Shown here: in pieces, positions 53,726 through 61,600 of the stretch | Position numbering within the stretch: position 1 is the stretch's first letter | Layout of the letters: each line of letters opens with the position of its first letter | From: an uncultured Gemmatimonadota bacterium | Lineage (GTDB): Bacteria; Gemmatimonadota; Gemmatimonadetes; Gemmatimonadales; Gemmatimonadaceae | Reading direction: 5' to 3' | DNA length: 64,000 nucleotides | NCBI GenBank assembly: GCA_902826615.1 | Contig: CADEFN010000004.1 | Span: forward strand, 1-64,000 | Notes under the pieces: model-generated | Told to the model about the DNA's origin: nothing | Database searches by the model: none | Seen by the model: only the letters and a program-made list of their open reading frames with translations | Program-made: the position numbers and the translations under genes

Positions 53726-54792
53726 CGTGACGTCCGCGCCCGGAGGACTGCCGCCTCGGCCTTCCGCCGCAGGAGATCTAGAAGTGTCGTGTAGCGACGA
53801 AGCTCAAATGGATTCCCCCGCTTGTGTCTCCGCTCCGCAGGGTGCCCCCTGAGGTTTGGATCTGGATCACAAAGCTCCCGAATCATCTGCACCACCTGTG
53901 AACGAATCTCCAACGGCAGGTGTGGCTCGACCTTAAGAACGATTTCGTTTGTGGCCGTGCGAAGAAAAGGGAGCAAGTCCGCACTCGATCCGCGGAAGTT
54001 CGTCCATCTCAATTCCTCAGGAAGCCGAGCCTGAATCTCTGCGGCGAGGCAGAGGCGAGTAAGTAGGAAGAGGCCTAGAGAGCCAAACATGTAGGCGTCG
54101 CATCCGAGACGCCTCTCTCCCCAATCATTGCTACCCCAACCATATAGCAGTTCAGGTGGTGTATACTTTGCATCGCCCGCCCATCGACTAAGGTCGTGAT
54201 CAATCGGCGAACCCTCCGCCGATGCTCTCCCCAAGTCGCCAAGCTTCGCTCCAAAGCCTTCAAAGACCATTACATTGGAGGGCTTAATGTCTTGGTGCGC
54301 TATTGACTGCTCATGAAGCTGAACTAGCGCTACACTCACCTCGTGTAGCGTCTTCATCGAAAGCGCTGCATCGATTCCAGCAGAGAAGTCGAGATGTGCA
54401 TGTACGTCTCCGCTCGCCATCTCGAAGACCAGGTATGGGACCAAGCTGAACGGGTTGCCGGGCTCCACCTCAATCTCCCCCGAATCCCATACCGTCACAA
54501 CACGATCCATCTTCTTCGAAGCACAGCGCTGAACCAAGTCTCGTTCGTAGCGATACGCGCGTAGAATCCGCTCCATCTCTCTGAACACCTCGTTGGTGCT
54601 GTGGCGGGCAGCGGTTAGGTCAAACGCTTTGCAGAATGCCTCCCGACCGTGTCTATCAGTCACTGCGTAGGGCTTTGAGAATGCACCTCCAGTTGCATTC
54701 TCACCACGTACAACGCGTCGTACCACGTGCCAGCCGTTGTTCAGCGTTTGGCCCACAAGTTGGTCCGCGAAATTCTGGACTGGAGCGGTCAT
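53722..54792 (-). CDS. Cytoplasmic Ser/Thr protein kinase
   Basis: 356 residues from the ATG at 54792, after a purine-rich leader. All catalytic elements are present in variant form: a glycine loop around GENATGG (30-36), Lys55 in AFCKAF, the alpha-C Glu in FREME, HQDIKPSN (Asp168, HRD replaced by HQD), DLG at 186-188 in place of DFG, and PPE at 212-214 in place of APE. It is therefore probably active. No transmembrane or sensor domain; the last ~90 residues after the C-lobe are helical and basic. Lower GC than its surroundings. It forms a two-gene unit with the TPR protein, unlike the sigma-linked kinase at 33376. Confidence 0.9.
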   Translation of the reverse strand: MTAPVQNFADQLVGQTLNNGWHVVRRVVRGENATGGAFSKPYAVTDRHGREAFCKAFDLTAARHSTNEVFREMERILRAYRYERDLVQRCASKKMDRVVTVWDSGEIEVEPGNPFSLVPYLVFEMASGDVHAHLDFSAGIDAALSMKTLHEVSVALVQLHEQSIAHQDIKPSNVMVFEGFGAKLGDLGRASAEGSPIDHDLSRWAGDAKYTPPELLYGWGSNDWGERRLGCDAYMFGSLGLFLLTRLCLAAEIQARLPEELRWTNFRGSSADLLPFLRTATNEIVLKVEPHLPLEIRSQVVQMIRELCDPDPNLRGHPAERRHKRGNPFELRRYTTLLDLLRRKAEAAVLRARTSR

Positions 54793-55156
54793 CCACTCAC
54801 TCTCTACTCTGTGTGATTGGCGATATGCCCCTAGTGTGAGGCATGTGAAGAGCCCCCAGTCGACTGAAGGCTCAAGGATCTCCAAACGCTAAGCCTGCCT
54901 CAGGCAGCTCTGTCTCGCGCGTGCGTGCGGGTCCCAAGAACCCGCTGCCACGGCGACTCAACGCATCGCGCTCCCTTCTCGCCTGCGGAGCAGGAGCATG
55001 TGGTGGCGCTTGCCCGTCGACGTTGACCTGGGCGCAAACTTCTACCGCCTTCCCTACCAGCGACTGCCGCAAATCGACACCCACGAGTGCGCGTCCCGGT
55101 CTTCCGGCGCTGGCGCTCTCCGGCGTCCTACGAACGCACTCCCCATCGCTCGATTT
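54793..55156. other. Intergenic gap between ribonucleotide reductase and kinase genes
   Basis: 364 bases with no supportable gene. The kinase-proximal ~80 bases look AT-richer and should hold its promoter. The rest is high-GC with several short inverted repeats (for example around GCGCTGGCGC) that could terminate the reductase transcript, but no U-tract follows. It is probably the boundary between core DNA and the lower-GC kinase/TPR unit. No tRNA or clear attachment site was found. Confidence 0.5.
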
Positions 55157-57649
55157 TCACCCGCACTCACTGAACCCGCACACATGGCACTTCACACACC
55201 CCTCGGCAAACTCGAGCTGCGAGCCGCAGTCGGGGCAGGTGCCGATAAAGCTCTGCGCGGCGTCATCGGTGAAACCGAACGAGGTCTGCTCGCCCGCGGG
55301 GCCGGTGGCCGTGACCGGCACAACGGTCTCGATGGCAGGGGCAGCGCCCACGGAGGGCGATGCGATGAGCTCCTGCTGCACACCCTGCTTTTCCATGTGC
55401 CAGTCGTGCAACGCGGCACCAATCGCATCGGGCACCGACATCACCTTGTTCGGCCCGAGCCCAACCGCGCGATCGGAGGAGATGCCGCGGAGCTGCTTGT
55501 GCACGGAGGCCAGCGGGATACCGGAGCGCAACGCCAGGGAGATGAGGCGCCCGATGGCTTCGGCGTCGGCCATGGCCGAGCCGCCGGCTTTGCCGAGGTT
55601 GATGAAGACATCAAAGGGCTGGCCTTTTTCGTCCTCGGAGATGTGCACGTACATGGTGCCTAACGGTGTTTCCTTGCGGATGGACGTGGAGCGGAGCTTG
55701 TCCGGCCGCGAACGCTTGGCACGGCGCTGCAGGTTTTCGCTTTCGGCGTCGAAGAGCGACTTGCGGAGACGCTCGATTTCGGCCTCGAGCTCGGCGATGG
55801 TGCCCTGGAGTGCGCCAAGCTCACGCTTGTCCGTGCCCTTGCCATCGCGCTCGGCCTTTGCCTTTTCGGTGGTGCCGGTGGAGAGCACCTGACCATCACG
55901 CGAACCATCGCGGTAGACAGTGACACCCTTGCACTTGGCGTCGTAGGCCATCTCGTAGATAGCCTGCACATCCTCGCGGGTGGCGGCGTGCGAGAAGTTG
56001 GTGGTCTTGGAGATCGCCGAGTCGGTGTGCTTCTGGAAGGCGGCCTGCATGCGGATGTGCCATTCCGGCTTGATTTCGTTAGCCGTGACAAAGACCCGCT
56101 GCCAGCGCTGCGGCACTTCGGGGAAGTGGACGTGCCCGTCCCTGGCGATGCGCGCCATCAGTTCTTCGGTATACCAGCCCTCGGCCTTGGCAATGGCCAC
56201 AAAGTCTTCGTTGACATCGGGCATCATGACGCCGGCCTGATTGCGCATGAAGGCCACGGCAAAGAGGGGCTCGAGCCCGGACGAGCAGCCGGCGATGATG
56301 GAGATGGTGCCGGTGGGTGCTACGGTGGTGACGTTGCAGTTGCGCAGGAGCTGCATGGGGCGGATGCGCTTGCCTTCGGTGTCGCGGGCGCAGGTTTCGT
56401 CGGGGCCGAAGATGGAGCGGGCCCATTCCGGGAAGGCGCCACGCTCCTCCGCGAGCCGCTGGGACTCGCGCTTCGACTCCACGTCCACGAACTCCATGAT
56501 CTTGCGGCCGAACTCCACCCCTTCGTCGGTGTCGTAAGCAATGCCGAGCCTGACGAGTGCGTCGGCAAAACCCATGATGCCGAGCCCGATGCGGCGGATG
56601 CGCTTGCTGAGCTGGTCGATCTCGGGCAGCGGGTACTTGTTGACGTCGATGATGTTGTCGAGGAAGTGCGTCGACAGGTGCACATCACGGCGGAAGGCAT
56701 CCCAGTTCATTACGCCATCGACGACATAGTAGCCGATGTTGATGGAGCCGAGGTTGCAGACGTCGTAGGCGAGGAGAGGCTGCTCGCCGCAGGGGTTGGT
56801 GGCCTCGTACGCGCCGAGATGCGGGACGGGGTTGTAGCGATTGGCCTCGTCGATGAAAAAGACGCCGGGCTCACCGGTACGCCACGCCCCTTCGATCATG
56901 CGGTCCCACACGACACGCGCTTCCATCTGGCCGGTGACCTGGCCGCTGGAGGGATCGACGAGGTCGTAGGAGCCATTGGCCTTGAGCGCCTGCATGAACT
57001 TGGTGGTGATCGCCACCGAGATGTTGAAGTTCGTCACCTGCGTGAGGTCTTCCTTGCAGGTGATGAAGTCCATGATGTCGGGGTGATCGACACGCAGGAT
57101 GCCCATGTTGGCGCCACGACGTGTGCCACCCTGCTTGACGGCGTCGGTGGACGCGTCGTAGAGCTTCATGAAGGAAACAGGCCCCGACGCAACACCGGTG
57201 GTGGAACGCACCATGGCACCCCGGCCGCGCAAACGCGAGAAGGAGAAGCCGGTGCCGCCGCCGCTCTGATGGATAAGCGCCATCGAGCGCAGCGTATCAT
57301 AGATGCCGTTGCTGCCGTTGGAGAGCGCGTCCTCGACGGGGAGCACAAAACAGGCCGAGAGCTGGCCCAACGGACGCCCGGCGTTCATCAGCGTCGGAGA
57401 GTTAGGCTCGAAGCGACGCTCCGTCATGAGACGGTAGAAGGCGTCGGCCACTTCGTTGACGGCCCCTTCGGAAGCGCCATAGCGGCGATCGGCTTCTGCC
57501 ACCACCGTCGCCACGCGCCAGAACAGTGCCTCCGGCGTCTCCTGCGGCGTACCCTTGGCGTCCTTGATGAGGTATCGCTTGGACAGAACGGTGAGCGCGT
57601 TCTGGTTCAGCTGGACGGGGCCGGCAGGGGGTTTGGTGGGAAAGGGCAT
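55157..57649 (-). CDS. nrdJ: Adenosylcobalamin-dependent ribonucleotide reductase (class II)
   Basis: 830 residues from the ATG at 57649. Ten-stranded barrel signatures: EPNSPTLMNAGRPLGQLSACFVLP (redox Cys100), GGGTGFSFSRLR, TRRGANMGILRVDHPDI, TNPCGEQPLLAYDVCNLGSIN (N-P-C-G-E and partner Cys), CNVTTVAPTGTISIIAG. A coiled-coil insert (about 610-650) precedes a domain with VFINLGKAGGSAMADAEAIGRLISLALRSG. The end is a zinc ribbon CPDCGSQLEFAEGCVKCHVCG, whose cysteines may also shuttle electrons. It makes deoxyribonucleotides with or without oxygen. No ATP-cone is evident at the N-terminus and no cobalamin riboswitch was recognised upstream. Confidence 0.95.
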   Translation of the reverse strand: MPFPTKPPAGPVQLNQNALTVLSKRYLIKDAKGTPQETPEALFWRVATVVAEADRRYGASEGAVNEVADAFYRLMTERRFEPNSPTLMNAGRPLGQLSACFVLPVEDALSNGSNGIYDTLRSMALIHQSGGGTGFSFSRLRGRGAMVRSTTGVASGPVSFMKLYDASTDAVKQGGTRRGANMGILRVDHPDIMDFITCKEDLTQVTNFNISVAITTKFMQALKANGSYDLVDPSSGQVTGQMEARVVWDRMIEGAWRTGEPGVFFIDEANRYNPVPHLGAYEATNPCGEQPLLAYDVCNLGSINIGYYVVDGVMNWDAFRRDVHLSTHFLDNIIDVNKYPLPEIDQLSKRIRRIGLGIMGFADALVRLGIAYDTDEGVEFGRKIMEFVDVESKRESQRLAEERGAFPEWARSIFGPDETCARDTEGKRIRPMQLLRNCNVTTVAPTGTISIIAGCSSGLEPLFAVAFMRNQAGVMMPDVNEDFVAIAKAEGWYTEELMARIARDGHVHFPEVPQRWQRVFVTANEIKPEWHIRMQAAFQKHTDSAISKTTNFSHAATREDVQAIYEMAYDAKCKGVTVYRDGSRDGQVLSTGTTEKAKAERDGKGTDKRELGALQGTIAELEAEIERLRKSLFDAESENLQRRAKRSRPDKLRSTSIRKETPLGTMYVHISEDEKGQPFDVFINLGKAGGSAMADAEAIGRLISLALRSGIPLASVHKQLRGISSDRAVGLGPNKVMSVPDAIGAALHDWHMEKQGVQQELIASPSVGAAPAIETVVPVTATGPAGEQTSFGFTDDAAQSFIGTCPDCGSQLEFAEGCVKCHVCGFSECG

Positions 57650-57773
57650 GTCGTGACGGGGCTCCGGACTGGCGGTTCTATGAGGATAAATCTGGCTATC
57701 GGCGGGCTGGCGCGCGGAAAAGAGCAGATCCAACGCGGGCGGGCATACTAAGGGGGCTCGTGAATGCGCGCCA

Positions 57774-57803
57774 GTGTTGTTGTATCCCATTGCACAGCAA
57801 CAC
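57774..57803. promoter_or_regulatory. 30-bp imperfect dyad upstream of nrdJ
   Basis: GTGTTGTTG (57774-57782) and CAGCAACAC (57795-57803) are 9-base inverted copies with one mismatch around a 12-base centre, about 125 bases upstream of the reductase start. A plausible operator, or the terminator stem of the upstream SDR gene, although no U-tract is adjacent. Confidence 0.35.
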
Positions 57804-57900
57804 TTTGGGCAATCAACATCACGAACATGCGATCGCCTCCGAGTTGTCCAGAGATCGCAGCTGGGCCTTGCGCGGACCAGTCGGACCAGTACGGGTTTTC

Positions 57901-57934
57901 AGACGGCAGATGGTAATGGCAGATAGCAGGCGGC
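57901..57934 (+). repeat. Heptanucleotide repeat AGANGGC, degenerate copy
   Basis: AGACGGC, AGATGGT, a 6-base AATGGC, AGATAGC and AGGCGGC follow each other. It is the same heptamer family as at 58771-58819 on the other side of the SDR gene. Confidence 0.55.
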
Positions 57935-57975
57935 GATCGACGGTCTTAATCGCACAGCTCCGGCTCGCACAACCT

Positions 57976-58767
57976 TCACCCCTGCATACCCGGCGGATCA
58001 AAGCGCCCATCCACCGCGAGCCAGCCGCCGTCGACCACCAGGCACGACCCCGTGACATAACTCGCGGCATCAGACAGCAGGAAGACCGTGGGCCACGCCA
58101 TTTCGTCAGCCGACGCCCAGCGCTTGAGGGGGTTCTTGTCAGCGTACGCTCCGTACCAGGTCGCATTCGACTTGATCGGCGCGGTGAGCGGCGTCTCGAC
58201 AACCCCCGGCGCAACAGCATTGACCCGAACACCAAAGGGCGCAAACTCGGCCGCACCTGCTCGAGCCATCTGGACAATGGCCGCCTTGGTGGAGGCATAC
58301 ACACTCTGGCCCGGCTCCACCACCTGCGACCTGATCGACGAAAAAAGCACGATGCTCCCACGCTTTTCGACCTGCAGCAATCGCCCGGCGGCACGCAACA
58401 CGTTGAAGGTGCCCTTCATGTTCACACGAATGACACGATCGAACTCGTCGTCAGCGTAGGCGGTGATCGGCTTTCGCACATTGATGCCCGGAGTACACAC
58501 CACACCGTCGAGACGGCCATGCCAGTCGCGAGCTTTGGCGAGAGCGGCGTCGACCTGACCGCTTTCGGTAATATCGCAGCCGATGAACGCGGCCTCTCCC
58601 TCGGCCTTCTGCAATCGTTCAGCTGTGGCGGACGCCAGGTCGGTCTTGATGTCGATGCAGGCGACGCGGGCGCCCTGGGCGGCACAGGCTACGGCGACGG
58701 CTTCACCAATGCCGGAGCCGGCGCCAATGACGGCGATGGTGCGCTGGGAGAGGGAGAAGGGGGACAT
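57976..58767 (-). CDS. SDR-family oxidoreductase
   Basis: 263 residues from the ATG at 58767. The NAD-binding loop reads AVIGAGSGIGEAVA (a variant of TGxxxGIG), then CTPGINVRKP in place of NNAG, LFSSIRSQ with catalytic Ser, YASTKAAIVQMARAGAAEF with Tyr and Lys, and PGVVETPLT. The substrate is unknown; the closest pattern is sugar or hydroxyacid dehydrogenases of the classical group. An upstream extension to 58851 would be encoded by the heptanucleotide repeat and is rejected. The gene is bracketed by AGANGGC repeats at 57901-57934 and 58771-58819. Confidence 0.9.
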   Translation of the reverse strand: MSPFSLSQRTIAVIGAGSGIGEAVAVACAAQGARVACIDIKTDLASATAERLQKAEGEAAFIGCDITESGQVDAALAKARDWHGRLDGVVCTPGINVRKPITAYADDEFDRVIRVNMKGTFNVLRAAGRLLQVEKRGSIVLFSSIRSQVVEPGQSVYASTKAAIVQMARAGAAEFAPFGVRVNAVAPGVVETPLTAPIKSNATWYGAYADKNPLKRWASADEMAWPTVFLLSDAASYVTGSCLVVDGGWLAVDGRFDPPGMQG

Positions 58768-58770
58768 GAT

Positions 58771-58819
58771 AGAGGGCAGATGGCAGACAGCAGAAGGCAG
58801 AGGGCAGAGGGCAGACGCG
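58771..58819 (+). repeat. Heptanucleotide tandem repeat AGANGGC x7
   Basis: Seven consecutive 7-base units start at 58771: AGAGGGC, AGATGGC, AGACAGC, AGAAGGC, AGAGGGC, AGAGGGC and AGACGCG. The array forms the untranslated leader of the SDR gene, ending 3 bases before its start codon. The period of 7 is not codon-compatible, consistent with a non-coding repeat. Confidence 0.85.
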
Positions 58820-60217
58820 TCAGGATGTGGCTGGTGTGCGACGAATGGCAAGCGTGATCGCTGCTGCGCCTAACGACGCCATCAGGCCGGCCATGGCGGG
58901 AGTGACCATGCCGATCCCCTTCCCTCCCGTTCCGAGCCGCAGGGCCACCATCACCACAATGCCACCAACAATCGCGGCCAGCGCGCCGACACGATCGAAT
59001 CTCCTGACAAAGAGGCCGCCGAGCAGTGGCACAAACAACGAGACACCGAGCACGCTATAGAAGAACTCGAGGGTCCCGATGATCGTGCTGGCGACCAGGG
59101 CCAGCAGCACGCCCAGCGTTCCGCCAGCAAGGGCCGACCACCGCGCAACCCTGAGCACCTCGGCGTCAGTTGCGGCGGGTTTGATCGATCGGCGATAGAG
59201 GTCCTGCGACAACGAGGTGGCGAGCATGAAAAGAATGGCGTCGGCGGTGCTCACCTCGGCCGAAAAGAGGGCGGCCAGGCCTAACGAGCCGAGGGCCACG
59301 GGGAGGTCTGACACCAGCAGACGCGGGAGCGCCTCCTGGGGGATCGCGAGGTCGGGATGTGATGCGCGTGCCATGATCCCGAGCAAGGGCGGGACAAAGG
59401 CAAAGCCCAGCAACACCAGGGCGTTGGCGGCCGTGCCGATACGCACAGTACGATCGTCCCGAGCACCAAATGTTTTCTGCAGCAACCCGGGTGACACAAT
59501 GAAGGCTGGGCCGAGGAGGGCCAGGTACATCCACCCCGACGGCCCGTTGCGCCAGAGGCTCCAATAGCCAGGATCGGCGGGCACGCGCGCCACGACGGCG
59601 TCCCAGCCACCAGCTCCACTCAGCGCGACGGGAACGGCAAGCCCGAAACCGGCGAGCAACACCACCAGCTGCACCATGTTGACCCAGGCGCTGGAGAGGA
59701 GCCCACCAGCCATGAAGTAGAGCGTCATGACCGCACCGCCCAACAGGCACCCCACCCACTTGGGTGTCCCGGCAACCACGGTAAGCAGGGTGGACAAGGC
59801 GATGAGCTGACCGGCGAGAATGGCGATGGTGCCTAACCAGAGCAGGACCGTGACCAGCGTGCGCACCTGCGGGCCATACCGATACTCGAGGTAATCGCCC
59901 ACTGTCCGGAGATTGCGCGACTCGGCCTCGCGTCGCATCCGCGGGCCGATGAGGAAGGCCAGGACAAACGATCCGATGGCGGCCGCTCCCACCCACCACC
60001 AGGCGGCAAGCCCGTTGGTGTAGCCGAGCCCGGCGGCGCCGACCGTGGAACCGGCGCCGATATTGGCCGCGAGCAGGGTGGAAAAGAGGAGACCGGGGCC
60101 GAGTTTTCGTCCCGCGACGAAAAAGGAGTCGGCGCTGGTGACACGTCTGCCAATGAACCACCCCAGCCCGACGAGGAGGGCCGAGTAGGCGAGAAGGACG
60201 GGAAGATGCGGGGACAC
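58820..60217 (-). CDS. Sodium:solute symporter family permease
   Basis: 465 residues, about 13 hydrophobic helices, from a GTG start. SSF signatures: GRRVTSADSFFVAGRKLGPGLLFSTLLAANIGAGSTVGAAGLGY in helices 1-2, RTVGDYLEYRYGPQVRTL, LLGPAFIVSPGLLQKTFGARDDRTVRIG, and LAALFSAEVSTADAILFMLATSLSQDLYRR with the Na+-site serines and threonines. The substrate could be a sugar, proline, pantothenate or similar. It is divergent from the M20 peptidase gene, so the pair may share control. Confidence 0.93.
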   Translation of the reverse strand: MSPHLPVLLAYSALLVGLGWFIGRRVTSADSFFVAGRKLGPGLLFSTLLAANIGAGSTVGAAGLGYTNGLAAWWWVGAAAIGSFVLAFLIGPRMRREAESRNLRTVGDYLEYRYGPQVRTLVTVLLWLGTIAILAGQLIALSTLLTVVAGTPKWVGCLLGGAVMTLYFMAGGLLSSAWVNMVQLVVLLAGFGLAVPVALSGAGGWDAVVARVPADPGYWSLWRNGPSGWMYLALLGPAFIVSPGLLQKTFGARDDRTVRIGTAANALVLLGFAFVPPLLGIMARASHPDLAIPQEALPRLLVSDLPVALGSLGLAALFSAEVSTADAILFMLATSLSQDLYRRSIKPAATDAEVLRVARWSALAGGTLGVLLALVASTIIGTLEFFYSVLGVSLFVPLLGGLFVRRFDRVGALAAIVGGIVVMVALRLGTGGKGIGMVTPAMAGLMASLGAAAITLAIRRTPATS

Positions 60218-60334
60218 GCCGGGAGTTTAACGTCGCCGGAGAGATGGGGTGAGGGCGTTGACTCGCGATGCGAAGTGGACATATGTAGCGGTGTGCCAGC
60301 CCAAGCCAACTCACGCAACCGTATACTGCGCGCC

Positions 60335-61600
60335 GTGGACGACGCCCGCGACGAACTGGTGGAACTCACCCGTCAGCTGATTCGATGGCCGACGGTGAAC
60401 CCGCCAGGAGACGCGTACGAACCCTGTGCCCAGTGGCTTGGGGGTGAACTTGGCCGGCGCGGATATACCGTTGAGTATCACGTGGCCAACGGGCGTCCCG
60501 AACACACCACGCAGCATCCACGCGTGAATGTGATCGGGCGGCGCGACGGAGCGATGCCCCGCCCGACCCTGCACTTCAACGGTCACATCGATGTGGTGCC
60601 CGTGGGGCTGGGATGGACACTCGACCCTTTTGCCGGTGTGGTGCGCGACGGGCGTGTGTATGGTCGCGGGGCCGCCGACATGAAGGGCGGGCTTGCCGCG
60701 GCAATCATTGCGTGTGATGCGGTGCAACGCGCTGGCGTGCCGTTGCGCGGCTCACTGGAAATCAGCGGGACGGTGGACGAGGAGACGGGTGGATGGGCCG
60801 GGGTGGCGCACCTGGCGCAGATCGGGCGCCTGACGAGTGCGCGTGTGGACTCCGTGATCATTCCCGAGCCACTGAATGTCGACCGCATCTGTATCGGGCA
60901 TCGCGGTGTGTACTGGTTTGACGTGATTACCCGCGGGCTGATTGCGCATGGCAGCATGCCCTACCTCGGTGTGAACGCCATTGAGCACATGGGCGAAGTG
61001 CTGCACGAGATTCGCGCGGTGCTGGCGCCAAGGCTGGCCACCCGTGTCACGGCGATGCCGGTGGTGCCTGACGAGTCGCGACGGGCGACGATCAATGTGA
61101 ACACCATCGCCGGAGGCCAGGTGGGGCACGCAGTGCAATCCCCCTGTGTGGCCGATCACTGCTCCGCCATTTTCGACCGGCGCTTTCTGCGTGAGGAGGG
61201 GTTTGACGCCACCCGCGCCGAGCTGGTGGAGGTGCTGGAGGGCGTCCGCGGGCGCATTCCACGCTTTGCCTACGAGCTGATTGACCGGCTGGTGGTGCAT
61301 CCCGTGGAGACACCGGCGTCGTCACCCCTGATTGCCACGCTGCGTCGCGGTATTGGCCACGTCATCGGCCACGAGGCCACGGTTGTCGCGAGTCCCGGCA
61401 CCTACGACCACAAACACGTGACCGGCATCGGTGGCATCGTGGATTGCGTTGCGTACGGCCCGGGCGTGCTCGAGGTCTCCCATCAGCCTGACGAGTGGGT
61501 CTCGATCGACGACCTGGTGCATTCGGCACAGGTGATGGCCCTGGCGACGCTCGACATCGTGGGCGACCCCAGGACCCCGGTCACCTGGCCTTCACAATGA
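60335..61600 (+). CDS. M20-family metallopeptidase (ArgE/DapE type)
   Basis: 421 residues from the GTG at 60335; a GTG at 60293 would add 14 residues. Zinc ligands follow the M20 pattern: His84 and Asp86 in FNGHIDVVP, Asp115 in GRGAADMKGG, the catalytic Glu pair in TVDEETGG, Glu in IIPEPL, and a late His in VSHQPDEWVSIDD. The IRWPTVNPPGDAYEPCAQWLGGELGRRGY start is typical of succinyl-diaminopimelate desuccinylase or acetylornithine deacetylase relatives. The segment with DHKHVTGIGGIVDC is unusually His-rich. Substrate unresolved. Its last 20 bases overlap the convergent macroglobulin gene. Confidence 0.9.
   Translation: MDDARDELVELTRQLIRWPTVNPPGDAYEPCAQWLGGELGRRGYTVEYHVANGRPEHTTQHPRVNVIGRRDGAMPRPTLHFNGHIDVVPVGLGWTLDPFAGVVRDGRVYGRGAADMKGGLAAAIIACDAVQRAGVPLRGSLEISGTVDEETGGWAGVAHLAQIGRLTSARVDSVIIPEPLNVDRICIGHRGVYWFDVITRGLIAHGSMPYLGVNAIEHMGEVLHEIRAVLAPRLATRVTAMPVVPDESRRATINVNTIAGGQVGHAVQSPCVADHCSAIFDRRFLREEGFDATRAELVEVLEGVRGRIPRFAYELIDRLVVHPVETPASSPLIATLRRGIGHVIGHEATVVASPGTYDHKHVTGIGGIVDCVAYGPGVLEVSHQPDEWVSIDDLVHSAQVMALATLDIVGDPRTPVTWPSQ

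Larger units (their letters stand above)
57650..57975. other. Intergenic gap upstream of nrdJ
   Basis: 326 bases without a gene. It contains a 30-bp dyad (57774-57803), a short run of AGANGGC heptamers (57901-57934) and presumably the nrdJ promoter. No cobalamin-box or NrdR-box arrangement could be recognised with confidence. Confidence 0.55.

Noticed and set aside
54872-55084. Small minus-strand frame between nrdJ and the kinase
   Set aside because: About 70 codons, Arg/Pro/Ala-rich, overlapping the kinase's likely leader, with no recognisable fold or ribosome binding site.
55988-57751. Plus-strand open frame (about 587 codons) opposite nrdJ
   Set aside because: Antisense to the ribonucleotide reductase; no domain, signal peptide or leader.
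57650-57975. Cobalamin riboswitch upstream of the B12-dependent reductase
   Set aside because: I looked for the conserved B12-box and its flanking stems and did not find them. The reductase is the only one seen here and would not need B12 repression.
58768-58851. N-terminal extension of the SDR through the heptanucleotide repeat
   Set aside because: The extension translates repeat sequence and has no family match; the ATG at 58767 starts directly before the NAD-binding strand.
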